Below, one piece after another: positions 53,612 through 62,470 of a DNA stretch of 64,000 nt (positions are counted from its first letter, which is position 1; every line of letters starts with the position of its first letter). Source of the stretch: Halioxenophilus aromaticivorans (GTDB lineage: Bacteria > Pseudomonadota > Gammaproteobacteria > Pseudomonadales > Cellvibrionaceae); NCBI RefSeq assembly GCF_042850945.1, contig NZ_AP031496.1, positions 4,650,001 to 4,714,000 of the forward strand. The letters are read 5' to 3'. The translations under genes and the position numbers were made by a program. The notes beneath the pieces were generated by a model, which did not search any database, was not told the origin of the DNA, and saw only the letters and a program-made list of their open reading frames with translations.

Positions 53612-55201
53612 ATGCGCCGCGCAAGACTCAACCACTACGATACCGATTACGAGCTTGGCCAAGACAACGTCGAAGTATTAGGTTTGGATATTCACAACCC
53701 GGTGTTTGCCATCAGCGCCGGGCTGGTGTTGCTGTTTGTCATCAGCACCATCGCCATGCCAGAGCTGGCCAATAGCTGGCTGAGCGCAGCCAGGGCCTGG
53801 TGCATTAATCACTTCGACTGGTTCTTTATGGCCTCGGCCAGCGGCTTGCTGATATTTTGCGTGGTACTGATTTTTCTACCCGTAGGTCAAATCCGATTGG
53901 GCGGAGCCGCCGCCAGGCCTGAGTTCTCCCTGCTGTCCTGGTTTGCCATGCTGTTTGCCGCGGGTATGGGCATCGGCCTGCTGTTTTGGGGCGTGGCCGA
54001 GCCCATTGCCTATTACACTGGTTGGGCCGGCACCCCCATGAACGCCGAACCCTTTAGCCCCCAAGCGGCGCAGCTAGCCCTACCCGCTACCCTCTACCAC
54101 TGGGGCTTAAACGCGTGGGCCATCTATGCCGTGGTGGGTTTATCCTTGGCATTTTTTTGCTACAACAAGGGCTTGCCGCTCACCATCCGCTCGGCGTTTT
54201 ATCCGCTGCTGGGGGAGCGCTGCTGGGGCTGGCCCGGCCATATCATTGACATCCTGGCCGTACTCGCCACCATCTTCGGCTTGGCCACTTCTTTAGGTTT
54301 CGGCGCCAACCAAGCCGCCTCCGGCTTGCACTTTTTATTCGGTATCGACGATGGCCTTGCCACTAAAATTGCCGTTATCTGTGGTGTTACCCTGTGTGCG
54401 GTGGTATCGGTGATACGCGGCCTAGACGGCGGTGTGCGCCTACTCAGCAACCTCAACATGCTATTGGCAGCGTTACTCATGGTATTGGTATTTTGCCTGG
54501 GCCCCACCTGGGATATCGTGCAAAGTTTGTTCGTCACCGGGCGCGACTACCTAACAAACCTCATTCCACTATCGAACTGGGTAGGCCGGGAAGACCAAGA
54601 CTGGCTGCACGATTGGAGCGTGTTCTACTGGGCTTGGTGGGTCAGCTGGTCACCCTTTGTGGGCATGTTTATCGCGCGGATCTCCAAGGGCCGAACCATT
54701 CGTGAATTTATGGTGGCTGTGCTGCTGGTGCCCACCTTGGTGACGCTTTTGTGGATGACGGTGTTTGGCACCAGCGCCTTGGAGCAAGCACAAGCCGGCG
54801 TTGGCCAATTGGCCCAGGGTATCGACAAGATGAGCCTAGCCACCTATCAAATGCTGGAAAACCTTCCTTGGGCAGCCCTCACCTCCGCCATAGCCACGGT
54901 ACTTGTGATCGTATTTTTCGTCACTTCTTCTGACTCCGGTTCGCTGGTGATCGACAGCATCACCGCCGGCGGCAAACTGGACGCCCCTGTACCTCAACGT
55001 ATTTTTTGGGCTGTGATGGAAGGACTCATCGCCCTGGCCTTATTGGTCGGCGGCGGCAAGGCAGCATTGGGAGCATTACAATCCGGCGCCATTGCCACCG
55101 GACTGCCGTTTACCTTGGTATTGCTGATGATGGCGCTAAGCCTAAGCCTGGGCTTGCGCAGCGAAGTCAAACAGCTTTCGGCCAGCAACAAAGATGGCTA
55201 G
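53612..55201 (+). CDS. BCCT-family betaine/choline/carnitine transporter
   Basis: A 529-residue twelve-helix transporter. Signature FAAGMGIGLLFWGVAEPI, the substrate-binding Trp-rich helix FYWAWWVSWSPFVGMFIARI and SKGRTIREF. Family members import betaine, choline, carnitine or DMSP for osmoprotection or growth. GGAG lies before the ATG. The MarR gene follows 63 bp downstream on the same strand. Confidence 0.93.
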   Translation: MRRARLNHYDTDYELGQDNVEVLGLDIHNPVFAISAGLVLLFVISTIAMPELANSWLSAARAWCINHFDWFFMASASGLLIFCVVLIFLPVGQIRLGGAAARPEFSLLSWFAMLFAAGMGIGLLFWGVAEPIAYYTGWAGTPMNAEPFSPQAAQLALPATLYHWGLNAWAIYAVVGLSLAFFCYNKGLPLTIRSAFYPLLGERCWGWPGHIIDILAVLATIFGLATSLGFGANQAASGLHFLFGIDDGLATKIAVICGVTLCAVVSVIRGLDGGVRLLSNLNMLLAALLMVLVFCLGPTWDIVQSLFVTGRDYLTNLIPLSNWVGREDQDWLHDWSVFYWAWWVSWSPFVGMFIARISKGRTIREFMVAVLLVPTLVTLLWMTVFGTSALEQAQAGVGQLAQGIDKMSLATYQMLENLPWAALTSAIATVLVIVFFVTSSDSGSLVIDSITAGGKLDAPVPQRIFWAVMEGLIALALLVGGGKAALGALQSGAIATGLPFTLVLLMMALSLSLGLRSEVKQLSASNKDG

Positions 55202-55264
55202 TTTTAGCCCTAAATCGACTTATAATCGGCACAGGATGATCTTGAGTGAGAGTGGTTTAGCACC

Positions 55265-55732
55265 ATGGATAACAACGAACTGGTTTTATCGTCGCTGCGG
55301 CGGGTAATTCGCGCTACCGATTTGCACTCTAAGAAGCTGGCCAAAACCAGCGGCCTAACCGCGCCGCAAATTTTGCTTATGCAAACCATCCGCACCAAAC
55401 CCGATGCCACCATCGGTGCCATCGCCGCAGACATCAGCCTGAGCCACGCCACGGTAACCACCATCGTCGACCGCTTAGAAAAGCGCGGTCTACTCAGCCG
55501 CCGCCGCTGTGATAAGGATCGCCGACGGATCTATTTAGAACTGACCGATGCCGGTGAAATCGCCATCAGTCAAGCCCCCACCCCTCTGCAGGAACATTTC
55601 GTGCAACGCTTTAACAAGCTCGATGAATGGGAACAACATATGATTATTGCGTCGTTACAGCGGGTGGCGGTAATGATGAACGCCGAGGACATAGAAGCCG
55701 CGCCGTTACTGGAAGTGGGCAGTTTGGATTAA
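55265..55732 (+). CDS. MarR-family transcriptional regulator
   Basis: A 155-residue MarR regulator. Recognition helix region AIAADISLSHATVTTIVDRLE, wing KRGLLSRRRCDKDRRRIYLELT. It probably controls the BCCT transporter gene next to it, possibly sensing its substrate. A terminator follows at 55734-55763. Confidence 0.9.
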   Translation: MDNNELVLSSLRRVIRATDLHSKKLAKTSGLTAPQILLMQTIRTKPDATIGAIAADISLSHATVTTIVDRLEKRGLLSRRRCDKDRRRIYLELTDAGEIAISQAPTPLQEHFVQRFNKLDEWEQHMIIASLQRVAVMMNAEDIEAAPLLEVGSLD

Positions 55733-55733
55733 A

Positions 55734-55763
55734 AAAGCCGCCAGGATTTCTCATGGCGGCTTT
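55734..55763 (+). terminator. Terminator after the MarR gene (bidirectional)
   Basis: Perfect 10-bp stem AAAGCCGCCA/TGGCGGCTTT with A- and T-rich flanks, between the convergent MarR and HEAT-like genes. Confidence 0.8.
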
Positions 55764-55786
55764 GATAACAGGCTTATATGGCAGCG

Positions 55787-56218
55787 TTATTGGTAATCGT
55801 TGGTTGGAATTTTAACCATTCCGCGTCGGTACTGCTCGCCTTGCGCCGGGCCCAATTCCTTCAGTGCTTTTTTAGCGTGCTTGGTTAATTTTTTGTGCGG
55901 TGCGCCGACTCTAACCTCTTGCAGGGCATCATAGTAGCGGCCGTTGTGGGAAGAGCCCAATGCGCGGGCCAACCAAGACAGGGTGTCAATTTGACCATCC
56001 CAAGCATCCGGATACACCTGTAACAACACTTCTGCTGCGACATCCAGTACTTGCTGGTCGTAACCACCACGGCCTTCTATCTGCTTGGCGGCGGATTTTA
56101 GTTGGCTTAGGTCGCCGGATTCCAACATGGCAACCAAGCGCTTTTCAGCGGGGTTGAGTGCGGCGTGGCTGAGGCTAACAAAACACAACAGCACAATGGA
56201 CAACAGTATTCTCTTCAT
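55787..56218 (-). CDS. Small exported helical protein (HEAT-like)
   Basis: A 143-residue protein with a clear signal peptide (MKRILLSIVLLCFVSLSHA). The mature part is helical, with repeat-like phrases (KSAAKQIEGRG, VLDVAAEVLLQVYP, HAKKALKELGP) that resemble HEAT or armadillo helices. No enzyme motif. Function unknown. Confidence 0.75.
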   Translation of the reverse strand: MKRILLSIVLLCFVSLSHAALNPAEKRLVAMLESGDLSQLKSAAKQIEGRGGYDQQVLDVAAEVLLQVYPDAWDGQIDTLSWLARALGSSHNGRYYDALQEVRVGAPHKKLTKHAKKALKELGPAQGEQYRRGMVKIPTNDYQ

Positions 56219-56307
56219 TGCTTCATTTCCCTATTCTTCAATTATGTGGAGCCTGTGTTCAAGCCCCGCAAATTTACTAAACATCGGCCACAAAAACCAG
56301 CCGTAGG

Positions 56308-57207
56308 CTATTCTGCCGGCTCAGGGACATCGGTACGAAAGCCAAAATACGAAGTGTTCATTAATGTGTTGTATACACCTTCGATATTCAAAGGCAGCCA
56401 CTGGCGATACATTTTAAGGTGATCAAACTCGGAGAGAGTTAGCGATGATTGTGTTTGTGCCAAACTCTGGCCCTGCAGCATACCATCGCGCACACCGGCG
56501 TACAGTGCCTTTAGATAGTCTAAATAAGACGCCACATCTTGCTTGTTACCAATATCGGCGTGGCCACCGACAAATACTTCAAAATCCGGCAACGCCAGAA
56601 TAGCTTCGGTGGAGCGGATCATGCCATGGATGTCATAACCCATTAAATTCTTATAGGGCATTCGGCCCACCACAATCCAATCCACCACGTGCATAACATT
56701 GGCCGGCAAAAAACGCATACTTACCGACCCACGGCCGTTATTAACGCCGTGGTATTGCAGCTCCACGGAGCTGTCACCCAATTTCAGCGTAAGTTCTTGG
56801 GTGAACGTGATATCCGCAGGGGCGGTGGGCAGCTTGGTCCAGGCCATATCTTCGGCGGCGAGCTCATGGGCTACCACCGTGGCCCCTGCTTGGGCAAACA
56901 CCTCGCCACCCAATGTGTGGTCCGCGTGGTTGTGGCTGTACACCAGATATTTAATCGGCTTTTGAAAGCGCTGGGCTAAGGCCTGCTTAAGGTATTGCGC
57001 CGCTGCCGGTGTGATGGGATCGGTAACGATAATGCCGTCACTGGTCACCATAAATACCGAGTGATAATGACCCGCGGTAAAACGGTAGACGTTGTCTTTA
57101 ACGTTTTCGATCGCGTATTTTTGTGGCTCGGCTTTAGCCCAGCAACTCCATGCCAGCATCGCTACCGCCAGCCATAAAAACGGTACTGGTAATCTTTTCT
57201 GCCCCAT
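56308..57207 (-). CDS. Exported MBL-fold metallo-hydrolase
   Basis: A 299-residue metallo-beta-lactamase-fold protein with a signal peptide (ending SCWAKA). Zinc site SHNHADHTLGG carries the HxHxDH motif; further His or Asp ligands lie in MHVVDWIV and FVGGHADIG. The type resembles SoxH/quinoprotein-relay hydrolases and phenyl-carboxylate MBL proteins rather than a classical beta-lactamase. Substrate unknown. Confidence 0.87.
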   Translation of the reverse strand: MGQKRLPVPFLWLAVAMLAWSCWAKAEPQKYAIENVKDNVYRFTAGHYHSVFMVTSDGIIVTDPITPAAAQYLKQALAQRFQKPIKYLVYSHNHADHTLGGEVFAQAGATVVAHELAAEDMAWTKLPTAPADITFTQELTLKLGDSSVELQYHGVNNGRGSVSMRFLPANVMHVVDWIVVGRMPYKNLMGYDIHGMIRSTEAILALPDFEVFVGGHADIGNKQDVASYLDYLKALYAGVRDGMLQGQSLAQTQSSLTLSEFDHLKMYRQWLPLNIEGVYNTLMNTSYFGFRTDVPEPAE

Positions 57208-57300
57208 CGACTACACCTCTCAATTAAACGTCGTTTTACTTGTGAGGAATTGTTAGGGGCATAGTTCCTCAATAACCAGCCAATGGCCGACTAGATCTTC

Positions 57301-57335
57301 TTTTTGGTGTTTCTTTTTGGTGTTTCTTTTTGGCC
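57301..57335 (+). repeat. 13-bp tandem repeat, about 2.5 copies
   Basis: Units TTTTTGGTGTTTC at 57301-57313 and 57314-57326, with a partial third beginning 57327. It lies in the spacer between the MBL-fold gene and the porin-like gene. Confidence 0.75.
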
Positions 57336-57402
57336 CGCTTTTTTAGACGATGGAGTTCTGCTCTGGAATTATTTATTGGCCGCTTACACGTTGCTCCCTG
57401 CT

Positions 57403-58332
57403 TTATAAACTAAAACTAACACCCAGCTGCACCCGCCAATTATTTTTTACGTGCTCAAATTTAGTGAACCAAGCCAATTGTTGATTTATTTTGGTGTCGG
57501 TTTCCAATACCCAGCTGTGGCCGTAATTAACAAAATCTTCGGTCAGTTCAGCCCGCTGGCCAAAGCCCTGGGGGACAAAGCTGTAATACACAAATACCTT
57601 GGTGGCACCATAGGTTCGGCCAGCACTCAACACCCACTTGGTGGTGTCACCCAATTTATTAATGGATTCGACGCTGGCTAACCACTGCGGCGTTAACTGT
57701 TTGCGCACTTCCCCGCGCACAAAATCGTCGCCCAACATATGCTCTGCGGCCAACTCAAAACTAACCCCGTGGCGCACCGCCGAACTGTATTCCGCTTCCC
57801 AGTAATTAGGGTTATCTAAACGCTCAAAAGCGCCGGGGTTATCCGGTTGCGATAACTCGCCGGCAACGATTTCGAATTGATCCTTGGAGGAAAACTGGTG
57901 CACGGCACGCAGCCCGGTGAGCCAACCATCTTTGGATAGCCCGGTGGACGACACTCGGCCTTTGTAGGGAGGAATAACACCGGCTTCCAATTTGCCCCGG
58001 CGATATTGATAGCGAACAAACGCACGACGCAGCTCTATGGGATCGGCGCCGCTGTCGTCAATAGTGTTGTAACTGGAAGAAAAGGCGTCGCCACTGGCAA
58101 TAAAAGTATGCAGCGACAGGGCCTCGTTGAGAGCAAGGCTGGGATACCAACGCAACCGATACTGGTAGCGGTCCCCGACTGATTCCCGCCAGTCATAACG
58201 CAGGCTGACGGACAAGGGGGCGGCAAGGGATGCTGTAACCTGCGCCCGGGCCGGCGCAACCGTCCCTGCCGTCATTATCAATCCAATAGCCACTCCAATT
58301 ACCAACCCTAGGGCAGAACCGTGTACAAACAA
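57403..58332 (-). CDS. Porin-like outer-membrane barrel protein, unknown substrate
   Basis: A 309-residue protein with a signal peptide (hydrophobic to residue ~30, ending ARA-Q) and regular beta-strand pattern (LSVSLRYDWRESVGDRYQYR, VRYQYRRGKLEAGVI, WRVQLGVSFSL with terminal aromatic-Leu). Its look is that of porin/phosphoselective or alginate-export-type barrels; family not pinned. The open frame starts at a TTG; no good ribosome site, so the start is uncertain. It lies downstream of the intradiol dioxygenase gene on the same strand. Confidence 0.72.
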   Translation of the reverse strand: MFVHGSALGLVIGVAIGLIMTAGTVAPARAQVTASLAAPLSVSLRYDWRESVGDRYQYRLRWYPSLALNEALSLHTFIASGDAFSSSYNTIDDSGADPIELRRAFVRYQYRRGKLEAGVIPPYKGRVSSTGLSKDGWLTGLRAVHQFSSKDQFEIVAGELSQPDNPGAFERLDNPNYWEAEYSSAVRHGVSFELAAEHMLGDDFVRGEVRKQLTPQWLASVESINKLGDTTKWVLSAGRTYGATKVFVYYSFVPQGFGQRAELTEDFVNYGHSWVLETDTKINQQLAWFTKFEHVKNNWRVQLGVSFSL

Positions 58333-58469
58333 GAACCATTACCACACTGACGAAACCCGGCCGCCAGTGTAGCCAATAGCCGTGACATTTATGTAGCACT
58401 TTTACAGCTATTTTAAGCCGCGTTTGTAGCACTCGCTCAGCGATAGCGAGCCTGCCCTTGGGGCCGAGT

Positions 58470-59393
58470 TTATACATTAATTTGCACCGCCTTGTACACC
58501 AACATGGAACCATCCCACTGGCGCTCTACCTCAAATAGATAGTCTTCCACCCCGTTGCTGGGGAAGACGGTGTCACGAGCGTTGCTGGTGTCTTTGGTTT
58601 GGCCGGTGTAATCGCTGTTATTGAGATAAATATCGTTGGCCAGATTATCGTCGAAGCCAAACTGAGAGACCAGTTGCTGGTTACCATCAAGGACGATTCT
58701 AAAATGAATGTGGGTGGTGCGACTTGGGTACCAGCCTGGAAAACACCCTTTAAAATACACGACGCCGTCGGCATCGGTGGTCTTAATACCTCTGAACCAA
58801 CGCGCCGCCAGGGCTTCGGAATCATTACCGGTACAAAATCCGGCGTTGAACTGGCTCACGGCGTGGGCCGCCTCGGAATTATCACCAGAGTAAATCCCTT
58901 CGGCGTCACACCACCACACCTCCATTACGGCACCGGCCACTGGCTCACAATCGGCATCCACCAATTTCATGGCCAGGGTCATGGGTACGCCGGGCTGGCC
59001 CTCGGAGATGTCATCGCGCTCGTCTTCCACCTCAAAGAAGCACGGCCCCACGGTGAATTGATCGGTTAAAGTGCAAGCGTTTGCCAGGCCGCTATCGAAG
59101 GGATTGGTCGTGGGTGGGAAATCCGCCTCCATGGCATTGGTGCCGCCGGTGAGCCACTCGCCCTCGGTCACCGTGGTATCCGTGCTGGTGTCTGTACCCG
59201 TACTGGTATCGGAGCCGGTGCTGGTATCTGACCCGGTATCCGTGTCTGAATTGGCGGTATCGCTGGAAGAAGACGATGAACCACCACCGCCACCACAGCC
59301 AAATAGAGCCAGGGCCGAGGTCGCAGTGGTTGCTATCCCCAGGTGACGCAAAAGAACACGACGGGAGATTAAAGGGTTGTTTGTGTTAGGCAC
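58470..59393 (-). CDS. Tat-exported lipoprotein intradiol ring-cleavage dioxygenase
   Basis: A 307-residue protein. The N terminus has a twin-arginine motif (SRRVLL at residues 10-15) and a lipobox LFGC (Cys33), followed by a Gly5-Ser6 stretch and a Ser/Asp/Thr-rich linker to residue ~75. The catalytic domain (85-307) keeps the four iron(III) ligands: Tyr168 in EGIYSGD, Tyr222 in PGWYPSR, His228 and His230 in THIHF. It would cleave a catechol between the hydroxyls at the cell surface. The substrate is not predictable. Confidence 0.9.
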   Translation of the reverse strand: MPNTNNPLISRRVLLRHLGIATTATSALALFGCGGGGGSSSSSSDTANSDTDTGSDTSTGSDTSTGTDTSTDTTVTEGEWLTGGTNAMEADFPPTTNPFDSGLANACTLTDQFTVGPCFFEVEDERDDISEGQPGVPMTLAMKLVDADCEPVAGAVMEVWWCDAEGIYSGDNSEAAHAVSQFNAGFCTGNDSEALAARWFRGIKTTDADGVVYFKGCFPGWYPSRTTHIHFRIVLDGNQQLVSQFGFDDNLANDIYLNNSDYTGQTKDTSNARDTVFPSNGVEDYLFEVERQWDGSMLVYKAVQINV

Positions 59394-59700
59394 GGTTTTG
59401 ACTCCGAATGTATCTGGTAATAAATATTGCTAGTTATAGCTGGAGGCTATTGTGCGGACAAATTAAGCAAACAATGTGCAATCAATATGGAGACTGAAGG
59501 AACTGCTGCACAATTGCGCGCCCCGATAAGAGCAACAGTGCAAAACATGCCAAGGGCTGGCAAAAAAGACCGGCCAAAAGGGTTAGGCAAAAAGGAATTG
59601 CCAGATAAGGATGGCAACGAGGTTGCCGAAGGAAAAAGCCCAAGCTATTGAAAAGTTACGAACCAAACGCGGCAGCCCAGGGCTGCCGCGCTGGGCGTTG
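59394..59700. other. Spacer between dioxygenase and aminotransferase genes
   Basis: 307 bp. A plus-strand frame of 50-74 codons with basic, low-complexity content exists here, but has no recognisable start or family, so I do not call it. The hairpin at 59668-59690 lies near the aminotransferase stop. Confidence 0.5.
59668..59690 (-). terminator. GC hairpin after aminotransferase gene
   Basis: A near-perfect palindrome CGCGGCAGCCC/GGGCTGCCGCG around one central base, ten bases past the stop codon at 59701. On the minus strand TTTGG follows, a short U-tract, so it is a plausible terminator. Confidence 0.6.
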
Positions 59701-60816
59701 CTATTTTATAACTGCTTTTAGGGCATCCAAACACAGCTGAACATTTTCTTCCCGTGCGGAGTAGCCCATCAGGCCAATACGCCAAACTTTACCGGCGAAG
59801 TCGCCCAGGCCGGCGCCGATTTCCAGGTTAAATTCGTTCAATAAACGGCCCCGTGCGGTAGCATCATCCACGCCCTGCGGAATCATAACGGCGTTTAGCT
59901 GCGGCAATCGGTGGGCCTCATCCACCAGGTAACCAATGCCTATCTCGGCCAAGCCATCGCGCAGTTTTTCGTGCATAGCTTTGTGGCGAGCGAAGCTGGC
60001 TTCTAAGCCTTCTTCCTGCAGCATTACCAGGGATTCGTGCAGGCCGTACAGCGCGTTGATGGGTGCAGTGTGGTGATAGGCACGCTTGGCGCCGGGGCCC
60101 CAGTAGCCCATCACCAGGTTCATATCCAAAAACCAGCTCTGCACCGGGGTTTTGCGGTTGCGGATGGTTTCGGCGGCGCGCTCGCTGAAAGTTACCGGCG
60201 AGATACCCGGCGTGCACGACAAGCACTTTTGCGTGCCGGAATACACGGCATCGGCGCCCCACTCGTCCACCTTAACGGGTACGCCAGCCAATCCCGTAAC
60301 GGTATCCATAATCACCAAACAATCGTGAGCTTTAGCCAATGCACACAGGGCGGCGGCATCGGATTCCACGCCGGTGGAGGTTTCGGCGTGGACAAAGGCC
60401 AGAATTTTGGCATCTGGGTTAGTCTCTAGCGCGGCCTCTACCTTATTGGTATCCACCGGCTGGCCCCAGGCGTCGTCTACGCGGATGGCTTCACCACCGC
60501 TGCGAGTGACGTTTTCGATCATGCGGGTGCCAAACACGCCGTTAACACACACAATGACCTTGTCGCCGGGCTCAATTAGGTTCACAAAACAGGCTTCCAT
60601 CCCCGCCGACCCCGGTGCAGATACCGGTAAGGTCAAGGCGTTTTCAGTTTGGAAGGCGTACTGCAACAGCGTTTTTACCTCGTCCATCATGCCGATAAAG
60701 GCAGGGTCCAGATGGCCGATGGTGGGCCGGCCCAGGGCCTCCAGAATGCGCGGGTGAACGTCCGACGGGCCAGGGCCCATGAGTGTGCGTTGTGGTGGTT
60801 TAAAGCTTGTAATCAT
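59701..60816 (-). CDS. Class V aminotransferase (serine/alanine-glyoxylate type)
   Basis: A 371-residue PLP enzyme. Opening MGPGPSDVHPRILEAL is the hallmark of the serine-glyoxylate/alanine-glyoxylate aminotransferase group. The PLP Lys lies in SGTQKCLSCTPGISPV, with FVHAETSTGV as the upstream conserved segment. It transfers amino groups between glyoxylate and serine or alanine. No partner gene (for example hydroxypyruvate reductase) adjoins. Confidence 0.9.
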   Translation of the reverse strand: MITSFKPPQRTLMGPGPSDVHPRILEALGRPTIGHLDPAFIGMMDEVKTLLQYAFQTENALTLPVSAPGSAGMEACFVNLIEPGDKVIVCVNGVFGTRMIENVTRSGGEAIRVDDAWGQPVDTNKVEAALETNPDAKILAFVHAETSTGVESDAAALCALAKAHDCLVIMDTVTGLAGVPVKVDEWGADAVYSGTQKCLSCTPGISPVTFSERAAETIRNRKTPVQSWFLDMNLVMGYWGPGAKRAYHHTAPINALYGLHESLVMLQEEGLEASFARHKAMHEKLRDGLAEIGIGYLVDEAHRLPQLNAVMIPQGVDDATARGRLLNEFNLEIGAGLGDFAGKVWRIGLMGYSAREENVQLCLDALKAVIK

Positions 60817-60972
60817 TGTATTGGCTCCTCAACCGCGCCGGCGGCAACGGCGATGTTGTGCTGTAAAAATATCCCAAAATTTTAGCGCGCCTATCTTACA
60901 GGCGTGAGCGGCGGAGGGAAGGCCCCGAAGGGAGGATTTTAACGGCCTACCGAAAACACCGGCAGAAGCTGA

Positions 60973-62127
60973 CTATTCACACCCTGAAGACAAATATTGC
61001 TTATCAAAGGCCTGTTTTTCTTGCTCCAGCGCCCGGAAGGCGGCCAGTTCGCCCTGGGTTCGGAAATGGCCTAGAAAGCTTTCTAAGTTGGCTGGACTGT
61101 AGCTCATGTAGGCCTCTAGCGCTTGCACACCACTGGCCTCGCCGAAATGCGCCTCAGTGGAAATTTCACTTGCCTGACGATTGCGCTCCCGCAGGGAGGC
61201 CGCTTGGCCGTCATAGCCCAGCTGCTCCAGGGCAACGGCTTCCATATCGGCAGCGATGCTTTTGGCAATGCGAGTCTTAGAATAAGCCTGGGATTGTTGG
61301 GCGTAGCGCAAGCAATGCTCCGCGGCCACGGGTGAGTTCTTGCTCATGGTTTTGCACAGGCTAACGTAGCCAACGTATTGCGGCAGTTTTCCAGTAGAGA
61401 TACCAAAGCCATATTCCGCTACGGCCTGGAAAGGCAAGTCACTGCCAGCGGCGGTGAAAGCTCGCACCCCCATTTCTATGGTCTCCGCATAGTAAACATT
61501 AGCACTGGCCGCGTTGGCAGCTCGCTCTAGGCTGCCCAAAGCGGCCTTTTCGTCGCCCAGCCGCAGCTGCTCCACCGCCAGAGACATCCACACGTCGCTG
61601 TTCTCGCTGTCAACAACGGCCAATTGCTGTAACCACTCCAGGCTCGGGCAAAGGTCTGGGTCGAAACAATCCATCAGCGCATTCCACAGCACCAAGGGGT
61701 TATCCGGCGCCAGCTCCACGGCCTTGGTGGCCAATTCCAAGCCCACCTCTTCGTCCTCCTCGAACATAGCGGCAACGACCAACAGCTCAGGGTCCTGGGA
61801 GGCCACTAGGCTCGCTGTGACCCACTCACTGGCTGCCAGATAACGATCTGCTAGCTCCTGGTCACTTAGGCCGGCATCCGAACTTTGCATGTAGGGCAAC
61901 ACACAATCCTCAGGTGTAGCGGACTCTTGCTCCAGGCGGGGCGCCTGGCCGGTGGCTGCAGAATCCCGGGCTTGAGTGGGCACTTGGGCCGTAGACGCTT
62001 CTGAACTAGCCGTAGTGGGAAACTGGCCGCTGTTATCCAGCCCGCGCAGCGTTAACGCCACCAGCACAATCAAAGCGGCCAAAACAACCGCCAGAGTAAG
62101 CGCACCAAACACCTTAACTTTCGACAT
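60973..62127 (-). CDS. Single-pass membrane protein, TPR-like helical body, unknown function
   Basis: A 384-residue protein. Residues about 8-28 are a membrane anchor or uncleaved signal (GALTLAVVLAALIVLVALTL). After a Ser/Thr/Ala-rich stretch, the rest is helical and carries TPR-like or SEL1-like phrases (LATKAVELAPDNPLVLWNAL, AVEQLRLGDEKAALGSLERA). No catalytic motif. Function unknown; it is not in a clear operon. Confidence 0.75.
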   Translation of the reverse strand: MSKVKVFGALTLAVVLAALIVLVALTLRGLDNSGQFPTTASSEASTAQVPTQARDSAATGQAPRLEQESATPEDCVLPYMQSSDAGLSDQELADRYLAASEWVTASLVASQDPELLVVAAMFEEDEEVGLELATKAVELAPDNPLVLWNALMDCFDPDLCPSLEWLQQLAVVDSENSDVWMSLAVEQLRLGDEKAALGSLERAANAASANVYYAETIEMGVRAFTAAGSDLPFQAVAEYGFGISTGKLPQYVGYVSLCKTMSKNSPVAAEHCLRYAQQSQAYSKTRIAKSIAADMEAVALEQLGYDGQAASLRERNRQASEISTEAHFGEASGVQALEAYMSYSPANLESFLGHFRTQGELAAFRALEQEKQAFDKQYLSSGCE

Positions 62128-62470
62128 AACCCAGCCAACTTAACCCTAAATCCGTCTATCATCCGCCCGAAATGGCGAACGCATCGTTGCTCCATGACCA
62201 ACATGGCCTGGCGCCGGCTATTTTACTGCAGGCGCAACAGAATGCGACTGCCTAGCAAAATGGCTTGCACCGGCCTACCTATCCTTTTTAACAACCAAGC
62301 ACCCTTAACAAACAAATAAACTTGTTTTTTATAATGCTCTCTTTCATAGTGGCGTAACGGCTATTCCAAAATCCATTTAGCCATTAGCGCCACTGCCCGC
62401 CGCAATGGCAACCATAATAATAAAAGACTCCCGCTGTAGTTTGGTCTTTTCCACTTTGAAAGGATTACCT
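62128..62470. other. Divergent spacer upstream of the last TonB receptor
   Basis: 343-bp spacer between divergent genes; both promoters must be here. AAGGA lies before the receptor ATG at 62471. I assign no -35/-10 boxes. Confidence 0.5.

Noticed and set aside
59427..59651. Small basic plus-strand frame
   Set aside because: Starts at a TTG without a suitable ribosome site, low-complexity basic content, and lies between two minus-strand genes.
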